Position numbers and translations under genes: made by a program. This document shows positions 35,280 to 45,036 of a stretch of DNA of 64,000 bases, in pieces. Below the pieces are notes generated by a model. It was not told where the DNA came from. It ran no database searches and saw only the letters and a program-made list of their open reading frames with translations. The DNA lies in contig NZ_CP035913.1 in NCBI RefSeq assembly GCF_004209755.1, forward strand, positions 2,852,001 to 2,916,000, in the 5' to 3' direction. How positions within the stretch are numbered: position 1 is the first letter of the stretch; each line of letters opens with the position of its first letter. This stretch comes from Pseudoduganella lutea. GTDB taxonomy: Bacteria > Pseudomonadota > Gammaproteobacteria > Burkholderiales > Burkholderiaceae_D.

Positions 35280-37313
35280 TCAGGCGGCGACCCCGATGGC
35301 ATCCGCGCGGTACAGCGGCAGGGTCACCGTAAACGTGGTTCCCTGCCCTGGTTCGCTGCGCACATCGAGCTGCCCACCCAGTTCATGTATGTATTCCCGG
35401 CTTTCAAAGGCGCCAATGCCCATGCCGGCCGACTTGGTCGAATCGAACGGCTTGAACAGGCGCTCGCGCACGAACGCTTCGTTCATGCCCTGCCCCGTGT
35501 CACCGATTTCGATCGTCACCATGTCGGCTGTGCCATCGACACGCACCCACACGCGGCCGTCGCGCGGCGTTGCCTCGATCGCATTCTGGATCAGGTGCCC
35601 GAGCACGCGCTCCAGGCGCTCGGCGTCGGCCAGGACCGACAGGCCAGGCGGCCCCAGATGCAGTGCCGGCTTGGGTTCGAACGCTGCCTTCAGTGCCACC
35701 GCGCCGGCCAGCACCTGGTCCACGGCCAGTGGTCGGGCATGCGCGGGCGTGGCAGTGCGGCTCAGCTTCTGCAGCATCAGTTTCATCTTTTGCACGGAAT
35801 AGCTTACCGTATCCTGCATGTCGCGCTGGAATTCAGGATTGTCGCGATGCTTTTCCGCATTGGCGGTCAATAGCGACAGCTGTGCCACCAGGTTCTTCAG
35901 GTCGTGCACGACAAAGGTCGACAGCCGGTTGAACGAGTCGAACTGCCGCGCCAGCATCAGTGCGTTGTCGGCCTCCTGCTGCGCCAGATAGCTGGCAGCC
36001 TGCGTGCCGGCCACCTTCAACAGGTCCAGTACTTCCCAGTTCAGCGCGACCGGACTGCGCGGCTGCTGCAGCACGATGAAGCCATGCAGGCGGCCATGCA
36101 GCATCAACGGCACCACCAGCCATGCCCGCGGAATTGCACGCAGCCATTCGGGCAGCGACGGCTCGCCGGTGTTCCGCTCGCCGAGGTCCACCACCCACTG
36201 CTTCTCTTCAATGAAGCGGCAGAAGGGCGAATCGGCCGGCTCGACCACTGCTGCCGGGGCCGTTTGCCAGTGTGCGGCGGGCTCGCAACGCGTATCGCGC
36301 CGTATCCACAGCGCACCACCGGGGCTTTCCACGAGCGCCGCCAATGCCTGGATCGTGCGTTCCCCAAGCCCGGGGCCTGGATGCGACAAGGTGCGCGTAA
36401 AACTCAGCCATTCATCGCGGTAATCGTAGTTGTAACGGTAAAAGTGCTTGCTGATGAAAACCTTGAGCCAGGCACGGAATCTGCCGGAAAACAGGATCCC
36501 CGCCAGCAACATCGAGGCGCCAAACAAGAACACGAGCTGCATCAGCGAGCCCCAGCTGCCGCCGACGAAACGCAGGTAATATGCGGCCGAACTCATCGCC
36601 AGCAGGTAAACCGCGGAGCCGATCAGCGCCGCTGAATGGAACAGCATCCTCCGCGATACGGCCAGATGGCCGGCCCAGGACGCACTGCGCAACAGCGACA
36701 GCGCCAGGAGTGGTGCGGTCAGGGCATTGACGATGCCGCGCGCGGCCCAGAGGTCACGGTTCAGCTCCCGGAACAGCAGCATGTCGCTGTACATGTAGAA
36801 ATCATAGGCAAAGATGCCGCCCAGGCCCAGGCAGGCAAATTTGATGGCCCAACGGCTTTGGGTACCGGCATTGCGGTACAGCTGCTCGACCAGCAACATG
36901 CCCAGCACCGCGGTGCCGACACGGCCGATCACCGTCACCTGGAACCGCAATCCCGTGGGTAGCACCGGTTCCGCCAGCGTTGCGGCCAGCAGCAGCAGGT
37001 ACAAGCCGACGGAAAATGTCAGCAAGCTGCTGCGGCGCCGCGCGCCACCGGCCGCACGTAGCTGGCCCAGCATGGCGAACAGCACTGCCGTCCAGGCCCC
37101 GGTGCGCAGCAGTTCGGCCAGCTCGGCGGCCACTGCCGGCACCGCGTTGTAAGCCAGGCCAGCCATCGCCGCACACCAGGGCAGCGTTGCGGCGCATGCG
37201 ACCGCAAACAGGCGTGTATGAGGCCGGCCACGCCAACGGGTCAGCAATGGCAGGCACAAGAGCACAAACGCCAGCGCGGCGCTGGCGTAACTGAAAGAAG
37301 CGGTGGTGCCCAT
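35280..37313 (-). CDS. prsK: XrtA/PEP-CTERM system sensor histidine kinase PrsK
   Basis: This 677-residue kinase has about eight or nine N-terminal membrane segments (1-280), a GAF-like domain (about 300-450), the phospho-acceptor His470 in FVVHDLKNLVAQ, and a C-terminal HATPase with the N box (HLIQNAIEATP) and the G boxes (GDTGQGMNEAFV, GMGIGAFESREY). It is the cognate kinase of PrsR, encoded immediately downstream, and should sense an envelope or membrane signal. It lies in the same orientation as the sugar transferase gene, 32 bp downstream of it. Confidence 0.94.
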   Translation of the reverse strand: MGTTASFSYASAALAFVLLCLPLLTRWRGRPHTRLFAVACAATLPWCAAMAGLAYNAVPAVAAELAELLRTGAWTAVLFAMLGQLRAAGGARRRSSLLTFSVGLYLLLLAATLAEPVLPTGLRFQVTVIGRVGTAVLGMLLVEQLYRNAGTQSRWAIKFACLGLGGIFAYDFYMYSDMLLFRELNRDLWAARGIVNALTAPLLALSLLRSASWAGHLAVSRRMLFHSAALIGSAVYLLAMSSAAYYLRFVGGSWGSLMQLVFLFGASMLLAGILFSGRFRAWLKVFISKHFYRYNYDYRDEWLSFTRTLSHPGPGLGERTIQALAALVESPGGALWIRRDTRCEPAAHWQTAPAAVVEPADSPFCRFIEEKQWVVDLGERNTGEPSLPEWLRAIPRAWLVVPLMLHGRLHGFIVLQQPRSPVALNWEVLDLLKVAGTQAASYLAQQEADNALMLARQFDSFNRLSTFVVHDLKNLVAQLSLLTANAEKHRDNPEFQRDMQDTVSYSVQKMKLMLQKLSRTATPAHARPLAVDQVLAGAVALKAAFEPKPALHLGPPGLSVLADAERLERVLGHLIQNAIEATPRDGRVWVRVDGTADMVTIEIGDTGQGMNEAFVRERLFKPFDSTKSAGMGIGAFESREYIHELGGQLDVRSEPGQGTTFTVTLPLYRADAIGVAA

Positions 37314-37345
37314 GGAATCTCGCTCGGCCGTGCAGCCCAGGCCGC

Positions 37346-38749
37346 TCAGCGGCCTCCCCGGAACATCACGACCTTGAAGGTGTCGATCAGTACCAGCACG
37401 TCGAGCAGCAAACTGTTATTTTTCACGTAGTACAAGTCGTATTGCAATTTTTGCACGGCGTCCTCGACCGAGTCGCCATACCCGTAGCGCACCTGTGCCC
37501 AGCCGGTAATGCCTGGTTTGATGCTGTGCCGCACGTTGTAGTACGGTACCCGTTCAGTCAATTGTTCGACAAAGTAAGGCCGCTCCGGGCGGGGGCCGAC
37601 AAAACTCATCTCGCCCTTCAGGACATTCAGGATCTGCGGCAGCTCGTCGATCCGCAATTTGCGGATGATATTGCCCACGCGGGTGATGCGGGGGTCGTTC
37701 TTGGCGGCCCATTGCGGCTTGCCGCCCTGTTCGGCATTGGTGAACATGCTGCGGAACTTCATCACGCGAAACACGTGGCCATCCTTGCCGACGCGCTCCT
37801 GGGAGTAAAAGATCGGCGCGCGGTCCTCGATATAGATTGCAAGAGCCGTCACCAACATCACCGGCAGCGATACCACCAGCAGCAGCAGGCTGGCGGCAAC
37901 GTCGAAGCTGCGCTTCATGAACGTGCGTACCCAGCTCTGGTCGAAGCCGCCGCCGAACACCAGCCAGCTCGGCTGCACGGAATCGACGCGGATCTGGAAT
38001 GTCTCCCGTTCGAAGAACGTGCTTGAATCGGTAACACTGATCCCATACAGCTTGCAATCGAGCAGCTCCTTGATCGGAAACGTGCCGCCACGCCGGTTCT
38101 GCACGGAGACGACGATTTCACTGACCCGGTTCTGCTGCGCCAGCTGTACCAGCGATTTGCCGGACTCCAGCGCCAGAACGCGATCGCGCGGCACGGAAAT
38201 TTCTTCACCGGGCATGGGCACGTAACCTGCGATGTGATACTTGTGATAGCTACCGCTGCGTGTGGCCAGGTCGCCGCATTCCTTGGCCAGATGGCCGCAG
38301 CCGACGAAGATGATGCGCGATTCGAGGATCGACAGTTCTGAACTCTTCAGGAACACCATCCTGGCCAGCACGATGCCGGTGCCGGAAATACAGAACACCA
38401 GGATCAGGATGCCGCGGCCGAAATACAGGTCGGGCGCCAGATAGAACACCAGCGTGAGGATGCAAAAGCCCATCGCGAACGAAGGCATGAGCTGCAGGAA
38501 GAACGGGTTGCGCAAGCCTTCACTGACCTTGACCTGGTACATGCCCAGCGCGCTCATCGAGAACACGATCGCTGCCGCGAACACGCAGGCGGACATGAAG
38601 AAATGATCGAGCTTCGGCAAGACGAATTCGTCGCCATCGAAGATCCGCAATCCCGCGCCCGCATAGAAGGAACCGATGAGTATCAGCACCTCGAGGAACA
38701 GCAGGCTGAACACTACCTTGGATATGTAGTGGTTGGAAATTCTTAACAT
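37346..38749 (-). CDS. XrtA/PEP-CTERM system sugar transferase (undecaprenyl-phosphate, EpsB-like)
   Basis: This 467-residue polyprenyl-phosphate sugar-1-phosphate transferase starts EPS synthesis on undecaprenyl phosphate. N-terminal membrane segments (about 10-30, 45-65, 80-100 and 110-130) and a CoA-binding-like domain (FVGCGHLAKECGDL) precede the catalytic domain. The latter has a membrane-embedded hairpin (SFDVAASLLLLVVSLPV), KFRSMFTNAE, LRIDELPQI and the C-terminal YDLYYVKN. The start at 38,749 has a strong GGGGGG Shine-Dalgarno; the longer frame is not supported. Confidence 0.92.
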   Translation of the reverse strand: MLRISNHYISKVVFSLLFLEVLILIGSFYAGAGLRIFDGDEFVLPKLDHFFMSACVFAAAIVFSMSALGMYQVKVSEGLRNPFFLQLMPSFAMGFCILTLVFYLAPDLYFGRGILILVFCISGTGIVLARMVFLKSSELSILESRIIFVGCGHLAKECGDLATRSGSYHKYHIAGYVPMPGEEISVPRDRVLALESGKSLVQLAQQNRVSEIVVSVQNRRGGTFPIKELLDCKLYGISVTDSSTFFERETFQIRVDSVQPSWLVFGGGFDQSWVRTFMKRSFDVAASLLLLVVSLPVMLVTALAIYIEDRAPIFYSQERVGKDGHVFRVMKFRSMFTNAEQGGKPQWAAKNDPRITRVGNIIRKLRIDELPQILNVLKGEMSFVGPRPERPYFVEQLTERVPYYNVRHSIKPGITGWAQVRYGYGDSVEDAVQKLQYDLYYVKNNSLLLDVLVLIDTFKVVMFRGGR

Positions 38750-38817
38750 TTTTACCCCCCAGGGCGTACACCTAGTTTTATTCCCGCGCCGTCGACTGCG
38801 GCTTGTGGAACCACTTT

Positions 38818-39855
38818 TCAGCTGGCGATCGCCAGGTGTTGCACGTACCAATCCATTGCTTCCCTGAGCCCGGCGGCAATGTCATGCGTCGGAGCATAGC
38901 CCAGTGATTCACGCGCCCGGGTAATATCGGCCTGCGAATGGCGCACGTCGCCGGCCCTGTAGTCCTTGTACTGCGGTTGCGCATCGCGCAGGTGCGGGAA
39001 CCGTTCCTGCAACAGTTCGCGCATCATGTGATACAGCTGGTTAAGGCTCGTGCGCTCATTCAGCGCCACGTTGTAGACGGTGTTTGCCGCGCCCGGCGTG
39101 GTCGCCAGTGCAGCCAGCAGGTTGGCCTGCACCACGTTGTCGATGAAGCAGAAATCGCGGCTGGTTTCACCGTCGCCGTTGATGAACACGGGACGATCAC
39201 CGATCATCGCCGCTACCCACTGGGGTATCACGGCGGCATACGCACCTTGGGGGTCCTGGCGCGGGCCGAAGACGTTGAAGTAGCGCAGCCCGATCGCCTC
39301 GATACCGTAGCAACGGGCAAACACGTCGGCATACAGTTCGTTGACGTACTTGGTCACGGCATACGGCGACAGCGGCTTGCCGATCCGGTCTTCGACCTTC
39401 GGCAGGCCGGGATGGTCGCCATAAGTAGAGCTGGAGGCGGCGTACACGAATCGTTTCACCTTCGCGTCGCGCGCCGCAACCAGCATGTTGACGAACCCGG
39501 TCACGTTCACGTCGTGCGTGCGCTGCGGATTTTCCAGCGACCGGGTAACGGACCCCAGGGCCGCTTCGTGCAGCACGAAGTCGGCGCCCTCGCAGGCGCG
39601 GGCACACGTGTCGGTATCGCGAATGTCGCCTTCGATGAAATGAAAGCCAGCCCAGGCATGCGTGCCGACGGCCTCGCGAACGAGGTCGAGGTTGTGCTGG
39701 TGGCCCGTGGAGAAATCGTCCAGCCCCGTCACGCGCTGGCCCAGTTTCAGCAGCGCTTCCACGAGATTGGAACCGATGAAGCCGGCGGCACCCGTCACGA
39801 GCCAGCGGTATTGCCGGCCGCCCAGGTGTTCCACTACGTCGTCGAACTTACTCAC
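38818..39855 (-). CDS. NAD-dependent UDP-sugar 4-epimerase (TviC/WbpP-like SDR)
   Basis: This 345-residue extended SDR enzyme has the NAD motif [11 protein letters not shown] near residue 20, the catalytic YAVTK (Tyr and Lys) preceded by SSST, and a sugar-binding C-terminal part. With the TviB-like dehydrogenase encoded upstream it should convert UDP-GlcNAc to UDP-GalNAcA, as in Vi antigen synthesis. The GTG at 39,855 ([11 protein letters not shown]) was preferred because GGAGG lies 10 bp upstream; the ATG at 39,864 leaves only 1 bp after that site. Confidence 0.87.
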   Translation of the reverse strand: MSKFDDVVEHLGGRQYRWLVTGAAGFIGSNLVEALLKLGQRVTGLDDFSTGHQHNLDLVREAVGTHAWAGFHFIEGDIRDTDTCARACEGADFVLHEAALGSVTRSLENPQRTHDVNVTGFVNMLVAARDAKVKRFVYAASSSTYGDHPGLPKVEDRIGKPLSPYAVTKYVNELYADVFARCYGIEAIGLRYFNVFGPRQDPQGAYAAVIPQWVAAMIGDRPVFINGDGETSRDFCFIDNVVQANLLAALATTPGAANTVYNVALNERTSLNQLYHMMRELLQERFPHLRDAQPQYKDYRAGDVRHSQADITRARESLGYAPTHDIAAGLREAMDWYVQHLAIAS

Positions 39856-39884
39856 AGCTGGCATGCCTCCGAATGGTCCAGCGC

Positions 39885-41174
39885 TTACAGGCGCCAGACG
39901 GCGTAACCGGCTTCGCGCAGGCCGGACAAGGGGAACTGTGACTTCACGTCGATGAAGCAACCGCCATCGTTCAGTTTCGATGCCAGGTCGGTCAACGACA
40001 GCGCCAGCAATTCCTTGTGCGATACCGCGGCTACGACCGCGTCGGCACGGGGCAGCGACTCCCAGCTTTCCAGCTTGATGCCGTACTCATGCATTGCTTC
40101 ATCAGCTTCGGCTACCGGGTCGTATACGTGCACGTCCAACCCATAGGACTGCAGTTCGGCGACCACGTCGGCGACTTTCGAATTACGCAGGTCGGGGCAG
40201 TTTTCCTTGAACGTCAGGCCCAGCACGTTGACCTTGGCGCCCTTCACGTGGCAGCCTGTGGCGATCATTTCCTTGACCGTTTTCTCGGCCACGAATTTGG
40301 CCATGCCGTCGTTGATGCGGCGACCAGCCAGGATTACCTGAGGGTGATAGCCGACCATCTCGGCCTTATGGGTCAGATAATAGGGATCGACGCCGATGCA
40401 GTGCCCGCCGACCAGGCCAGGGCGGAACGGCAGGAAGTTCCACTTGGTGCCGGCCGCCTGCAGTACTTCGAGCGTGTCGATGCCGATCTTGTCGAAGATG
40501 ATCGCCAGCTCGTTCATCAGGGCGATGTTCAGGTCGCGCTGGGTGTTTTCGATGACTTTCGCTGCCTCGGCCACCTTCACGCTCGAGGCACGATAGACGC
40601 CGGCGGTGATGATCGATTCATACAGTTTCGCAACTGCTTCCAACGTTGGCGCATCGTCGCCGGAAACCACTTTCAGGATGGTGGTCAGCGTGTGCTGCTT
40701 GTCGCCCGGGTTGATGCGCTCCGGCGAAAAGCCGATATGGAAATCCTCTTTCCATTTCAGACCGGACTGCTTTTCCAGGATCGGAATACAGATTTCCTCG
40801 GTTGCGCCCGGATAAACGGTGGATTCGTAGACAACGATCGCGCCGCGCTTCAGGTGTTTGCCAACGCTGGTGGAAGCGCCGATGAGGGGCCCGAAGTCAG
40901 GATTGTGGGCGATGTCGACAGGGGTCGGCACAGCGACAACGATATAGTCGGCTTGCGCCAGTGCTGCCGGATCGGTAGTGACTGACAGGTGACGTGCTGC
41001 CTTCAGGTCGTCCGTCGAGACTTCACCCGTGGGGTCGACGAATCGCCTGTAATTCTCGACCTTTGCTTCCGACAGGTCAAAACCGATTGTCGTTCGCTTC
41101 TTGCCGAACTCCACCGCCAAGGGCAGACCTACATAGCCCAGCCCCACAACTGCAACGATTTGATCGTTTTCCAT
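39885..41174 (-). CDS. tviB: UDP-N-acetylglucosamine/glucose 6-dehydrogenase (TviB-like)
   Basis: This 429-residue nucleotide-sugar dehydrogenase has the NAD motif GLGYVG (11-16), a central dimerisation helix ([20 protein letters not shown]) and the catalytic nucleophile Cys259 in [12 protein letters not shown]. It oxidises C6 of a UDP-sugar in two steps to the uronic acid, most likely UDP-GlcNAc to UDP-GlcNAcA given its TviC-like neighbour. It is the first gene of the leftward tviB-epimerase-sugar transferase-prsK-prsR unit; the AT-rich DNA upstream probably holds the promoter. Confidence 0.92.
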   Translation of the reverse strand: MENDQIVAVVGLGYVGLPLAVEFGKKRTTIGFDLSEAKVENYRRFVDPTGEVSTDDLKAARHLSVTTDPAALAQADYIVVAVPTPVDIAHNPDFGPLIGASTSVGKHLKRGAIVVYESTVYPGATEEICIPILEKQSGLKWKEDFHIGFSPERINPGDKQHTLTTILKVVSGDDAPTLEAVAKLYESIITAGVYRASSVKVAEAAKVIENTQRDLNIALMNELAIIFDKIGIDTLEVLQAAGTKWNFLPFRPGLVGGHCIGVDPYYLTHKAEMVGYHPQVILAGRRINDGMAKFVAEKTVKEMIATGCHVKGAKVNVLGLTFKENCPDLRNSKVADVVAELQSYGLDVHVYDPVAEADEAMHEYGIKLESWESLPRADAVVAAVSHKELLALSLTDLASKLNDGGCFIDVKSQFPLSGLREAGYAVWRL

Positions 41175-41585
41175 ATCGGGTTCCGTTCAAGAATTACGAT
41201 TTGTCTTTATGCCAACTGTATATCAAAATTTTAATTAGTGCAATATTGATAACAAGAATCTTCTGTTGGCAATCGCGTGGACCCAGCGGTTGGCCATCGA
41301 AATGCAGCCGTAATTGTCTACCAGAAATTGCAGAAATGATACGACTAAATTTTACACCGGTAACTCGACCATTTCACAGCGCTAACGCAAGATCCTGCTT
41401 CATATCAGCACGGAACGTCACAATGCAGTGCCGCAAAGCATAACCTTATTGACAACTAAGAATGTAGGGAAATTGTCGAACTGACAGGAAAACGGTAAAA
41501 CCGTTGCGCTGACGCATCGCCTCAGCAAAAAACCGGAAAAGACCTTGAAGGTGCGCAGCGTCAGTGCAGGCGGCTAACTGCCCCG
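41175..41585. other. Intergenic boundary between EPS locus and accessory island
   Basis: There is no coding region with recognisable content here. The first 90 bp upstream of tviB are AT-rich and likely hold its promoter. From about 41,260 the base composition becomes mixed. No PEP-CTERM box, sigma-54 element or terminator hairpin was seen. The first repeat copy begins at about 41,586. Confidence 0.5.
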
Positions 41586-42122
41586 CCTGCCACAGATCTC
41601 ATTCGCTGTAGAGTCCGCAAATGGCAGCAGCCGGTCGATTCTGCTGTTCGGGCAGGTCGGCAGCGCGTCAAGCGTCCCGATCAGCCAGCATGCGGTGTCG
41701 AGGCCGTTGAGCTTGCCGGTGGCGAAGAGCGTCTCGCTCGCGGCAGCACGGCGGCCGGCACGTTCAGCTCCGGCAAACAAGCAGTTCTTCTTGCCGACGG
41801 CGATTGGACGGATGGCATTCTCAACTGGTTACTGTCGATTAGCAGATGGCCCGGGTCAGCGTAGCGCTGCAGCGCCGGCCAGCGCTTCAGGCATGCTCGA
41901 TGGCCTTGGCGTGCCGCTACCGGCGACAGCAATGCGCCGCGTGGCCAGCAGCCAGACGTGCAGGTCAGCCAGTGCCGGCACGGCTTTCTGCTGGCGCAGG
42001 GCCAGGCGCTGTGCCGGCGCCAGGTGATGTGCCTGCTGCCCGATGGCGTAGAGCTGCGCGATGCGGTGCAAGGCTTGCTCTGCCACCTGACTGCCACTGG
42101 CAGTATGCAGGTCGAAAAATTT
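41586..42122 (-). pseudogene. IS66 transposase (TnpC) C-terminal relic, copy A
   Basis: Read on the minus strand, the region gives KFFDLHTASGSQVAEQALH and then RIAQLYAIGQQAHHLAP, followed after frameshifts by HLLIDSNQ, FAGAERAGRRAAA and KLNGLD with PTCPNSRIDRLLP. These are the conserved C-terminal blocks of IS66-type transposases in order. The N-terminal half, the accessory orfs and the terminal inverted repeats are missing. It cannot make an active transposase. Confidence 0.8.
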
Positions 42123-42565
42123 GGACGGTGCAGACAGATGCGCTGGCGCAACAGTTCAGCCCGAAAGCCGGCGAATCGAAGCTAGAGCCTGTGGGTTGCG
42201 GGATGCATCGCTACGGATACTCGCGACGAACTTATGAAGACATACGGAAAACTTCAATAGAAAGTAGGGTTTGGATGGCAGGACGTCTCCGATCCCAACA
42301 AGCAAAAACCTGTCGGGATCGGAGACATCTGCGGGTCCGTCATTGCACTATGACGCACGATTTGCACCATTTAGCGTACCGATGCGGATGAGTACTGACC
42401 ACCAAACCGTTGAATTCGCGGGGTTAGCTCTGCGTATGAACCGGCCAGCCTTCTTCCCCTCTTCAACTGAACTCTCGGCTGCTCTCATCGTTAGCGTGAT
42501 AGATGCACCCGCATACTATGGTTGACCGCTCTCTTTGACAGGTAACGCTGCGCCATTCATCGCTC
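41586..42565. repeat. Long direct repeat, copy A
   Basis: About 980 bp that recur with high identity at 44,501-45,482, shifted by 2,915-2,917 bp with small indels. The repeat holds the IS66 relic, a 16-bp-arm hairpin (42,285-42,326) and the end of an immunity-like gene. Homology continues at lower identity through that gene to about 42,841. Confidence 0.85.
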
Positions 42566-42841
42566 CTTTTAAGCAAGCAAGGCACATAACTGTAATACGT
42601 TCTAAAACTTTACTAAGCCGTTTCTCACTCTGAACAAGAAAATCTCCATTTACGCAGATTTCGGGCAATTGCTCTATCTCTTCCTGAAGACCATAAAATG
42701 GCCATTCCATATCCTCATGACAAAGGAGAAATCCCTCATTTTCATTGAGATATCATGACCGTTTCTAAATTCTTCATGTAAAATCTTTGAGACTTTTTCG
42801 CCGGGTTGCCGCCCGTGTTTTTTGCAGATACATATTGCCAT
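42516..42841 (-). pseudogene. Immunity-like gene, copy A (frameshifted)
   Basis: Starting at the ATG at 42,841 the frame gives MAICICKKHGRQPGEKVSK and runs to RDFSFV. A 1-bp deletion relative to copy B (tgtcatgagg versus tgtcattgagg) then shifts it; the remainder MEWPFYGLQEEIEQLPEICV and on to the stop at 42,516 is in another frame. The intact relative is the 108-residue protein at 45,433-45,759. The gene follows a toxin-tip fragment, as an immunity gene would. It resembles small contact-dependent immunity proteins in size and position only. Confidence 0.7.
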
Positions 42842-42880
42842 CTTTATGGCCTCCTTAAACCAAGTTGAAAGCCTTGTTTC

Positions 42881-43135
42881 CTAAAGTATTTTCCTTGCGC
42901 CTTTGGTTCTTGAGGTACTGCTACCGCCGGCACGGAGAGCATTTCCAACGTGTGTGAGGCAGCTGTTGGTCTCTTCATCATATATGCCACCAGGTTTTTC
43001 TTCTACTGAGCGCTGGTACTTTTGCGCTCCCGCCGCTCTCACCCGAATATCCAGCCAAGCAAAAATAGCGCATCGGGATAACCTTATTCGGCAGCCTTGC
43101 GGCGCATCTAAAGGGAGCATTATTTGATAACACAT
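42881..43135 (-). pseudogene. Orphan Rhs-type toxin tip fragment, copy A
   Basis: The C-terminal part reads AQKYQRSVEEKPGGIYDEE, then TNSCLTHVGNALRAGG. It is clearly related to the tip at 43,930-44,100 (AQKYQKSQ...YDERTNSCVDHVANVLRAGG). The first roughly 35 residues of the open frame do not match and are probably out of frame. There is no Rhs core upstream, so this is a displaced tip. The conserved Cys and His suggest a hydrolase-type toxin; activity is not known. It is followed by the broken immunity-like gene. Confidence 0.6.
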
Positions 43136-43171
43136 TTTTGAAAAGACATATATTGTGCCCTGAAGAAAACA

Positions 43172-43432
43172 TCAAATCACAAACCTGAAATCAGTACCCG
43201 TTGTGTGGACTCCATAAACTCTTGGGATGAATATCCAGATTTTTCCAAAGCGCCCATAAAATTTACTCAAATAGACAGCTTTTGGTAATGACTCAGCCAT
43301 TGCCACAGATGCTGCAAGCATAACGCTTGCAGTCACAATGAACTTTTTGAACTGAACTATTATCCCCTTAAGACGCCAACAAAAAAGAGCTACGGAAAAA
43401 TACGGGAGGTGTAGCCCTGGACGTCCTAATAG
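43172..43432 (-). CDS. Small exported hypothetical protein, probably decayed
   Basis: The frame encodes a hydrophobic leader (FKKFIVTASVMLAASVAMAE) followed by about 40 residues ending TTGTDFRFVI. The leader looks like a signal peptide. AAGGGG lies just upstream but is followed by ATA rather than a usual start codon, so the original start may have been lost; the longer frame upstream is not leader-like. It lies between an immunity-like gene and an orphan toxin tip. No family is recognised. Confidence 0.35.
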   Translation of the reverse strand, partial: LLGRPGLHLPYFSVALFCWRLKGIIVQFKKFIVTASVMLAASVAMAESLPKAVYLSKFYGRFGKIWIFIPRVYGVHTTGTDFRFVI

Positions 43433-43594
43433 ACTCAGGCCTCGCCCAGCGCATCGCTCACATAGGTTAGCCATATGTTCGGTCCCACTGCAGTCGCAGA
43501 ATCGAAACTGCCATCTTCCGTCTACTCTCGGATCGCCTTGGTTACTTTGATAAGTGGTTCAGCCAAAATCTGTGTATGCATAGCTTGTTTAGCC

Positions 43595-43885
43595 TCATTT
43601 CAATGCTTGATTAACACATGCTCCGCATCGAGGTACCAGAATACCAAGTATTGCGTCAAGCACTTCTTCGCTATCTACTGAATATGTTTGACCAAGCCAT
43701 TTAGTCTTCTCAAAAGGAAGCTCCGCTTTAAGGGCATAGAGGAAGAACGGCACCACCTCGTCAAATACGAGCTCCACAAGAACGATAGGTTCCATTTCCT
43801 TTTGTTCGTCAAAGGCTTTCGCAGCCGTCGGGGTCATTGAGGCGACCCCACGCCAACCATGCAATTCACAACTAATCATGCCCAT
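43595..43885 (-). CDS. Putative immunity protein
   Basis: This 96-residue acidic protein is rich in hydrophobic and Glu residues, with no signal peptide and no recognised family. It starts 45 bp after the stop of the Rhs toxin tip on the same strand, which is where a cognate immunity gene is expected. It shows no clear similarity to the two immunity-like proteins of the repeats. The immunity role is inferred from position. Confidence 0.5.
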   Translation of the reverse strand: MGMISCELHGWRGVASMTPTAAKAFDEQKEMEPIVLVELVFDEVVPFFLYALKAELPFEKTKWLGQTYSVDSEEVLDAILGILVPRCGACVNQALK

Positions 43886-43929
43886 ATTCAGCCCCTAATC
43901 TTTATGCCTTTCCTGGCCATATATTTCAA

Positions 43930-44500
43930 TTAACTGCGCGCCCCAGGCGGAATATCTTCGCCTCCCGCGCGCAAGACATTGGCGACGTGATCCACACAGC
44001 TATTTGTCCTTTCATCATACCACCCCAGTGGCTGGCCAATTTGGCTCTTTTGATACTTTTGCGCCGCTTCAGCATCGTTAAGAGGAATGGTCACAGTACT
44101 TGCTGGACCTCACCTTCCATAATTTTCGACTGCGCTTCATTCACCACCGTAGTTGAACCATTGCCCCTGATAACTTGATGCGTATGCAAATCTCCGCTTG
44201 GTCCATTCACGATTACAGTGTAATGGCCAGCCGGCGCATCTGACTTATAGCGGTTAATCGTTGCAGTTCCGCTTTTCGTAAGACCTAACGGATCAACCTA
44301 TTCCGTTTGATTTTGCGCATAGATATGAACATTGAAACCACCTGCCAGGCCAATTGGATCTTTTAAAATAAATCGACCGCTGTACGGATCGAATGCCGAT
44401 AACGGTTGTAATGCAGCCCGGTCTCATCATCAAAATACTGCCTCTGAAACCGTATTGGATTGCGCATCCCGGCTCTGGACGCCGATTCGCTGATTGTCTC
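43930..44500 (-). pseudogene. Rhs C-terminal core plus toxin tip, broken
   Basis: The minus strand encodes the diagnostic end of an Rhs core: RNPIRFQRQYFDDETGLHYN, then after a frameshift FDPYSGRFILKDPIGLAGG, NVHIYAQNQTE, an in-frame TAG (44,298-44,300) where Trp is normal, and VDPLGL. The tip continues TKSGTATINRYKSDAPAGHY and on to VQQVL. A second frameshift near 44,100 leads to TVTIPLNDAEAAQKYQKS and YDERTNSCVDHVANVLRAGG, stopping at 43,930. The rest of the Rhs gene is missing: repeat copy B abuts it at 44,501. It cannot be functional as one protein. Confidence 0.85.
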
Positions 44501-45036
44501 CCTGCCACAGATCTCGTTCGCTGTAGAGTCCGCAAATGGCAGCAGCGGTCAATTCTGCTGTTCGGGCAGGTCGGCAGTGCGTCAAGCGTCTCGGCCAGCT
44601 ACCGTGTGGGGTCGAGGCCGTTGAGTTTTGCGGTAGCGAAGAGCGTCTCGCTCGCGGCAGCACGGCGGCCGGCACGTTCAGATCCGGTAAACAACCAGTT
44701 CTTCTTGCCGACGGCGATTGGACGGATGGCATTCTCAACTGGTTACTGTCGATTAACAGATGGCCCGGGTCAGCGTAGCGCTGCAGCGCCGGCCAGCGCT
44801 TCAGGCATGCTCGATGGCCTTGGCGTGCCGCTACCGGCGACAGCGATGCGCCGCGTGGCCAGCAGCCAGACGTGCAGGTCAGCCAGTGCCGGCACGGCTT
44901 TCTGCTGGCGCAGGGCCAGGCGCTGTGCCGGCGCCAGGTGATGTGCCTGCTGCCCGATGGCGTAGAGCTGCGCGATGCGGTGCAAGGCTTGCTCTGCCAC
45001 CTGACTGCCCTGGCAGCATGCAGGTCGAAAAATTGC
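44501..45036 (-). pseudogene. IS66 transposase (TnpC) C-terminal relic, copy B
   Basis: This is a near-identical second copy of the relic at 41,586-42,122. It reads QFFDLHAA, then in another frame EQALHRIAQLYAIGQQAH, HLLIDSNQ and KLNGLD-like blocks. It carries its own indels (for example just after FDLHAA), so the two copies have decayed separately since duplication. Its left end sits exactly at the truncated Rhs core. Confidence 0.78.

Noticed and set aside
41471..41490. Possible third PEP-CTERM box (TTGTCGAACTGACAG)
   Set aside because: The half-site spacing is too short, the CTTT part is missing, and no sigma-54 element follows toward a gene.
41846..42391. 181-codon + strand frame, repeated at 44,760-45,308
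   Set aside because: Both are antisense to the IS66 relics; similarity between them only reflects the DNA repeat.
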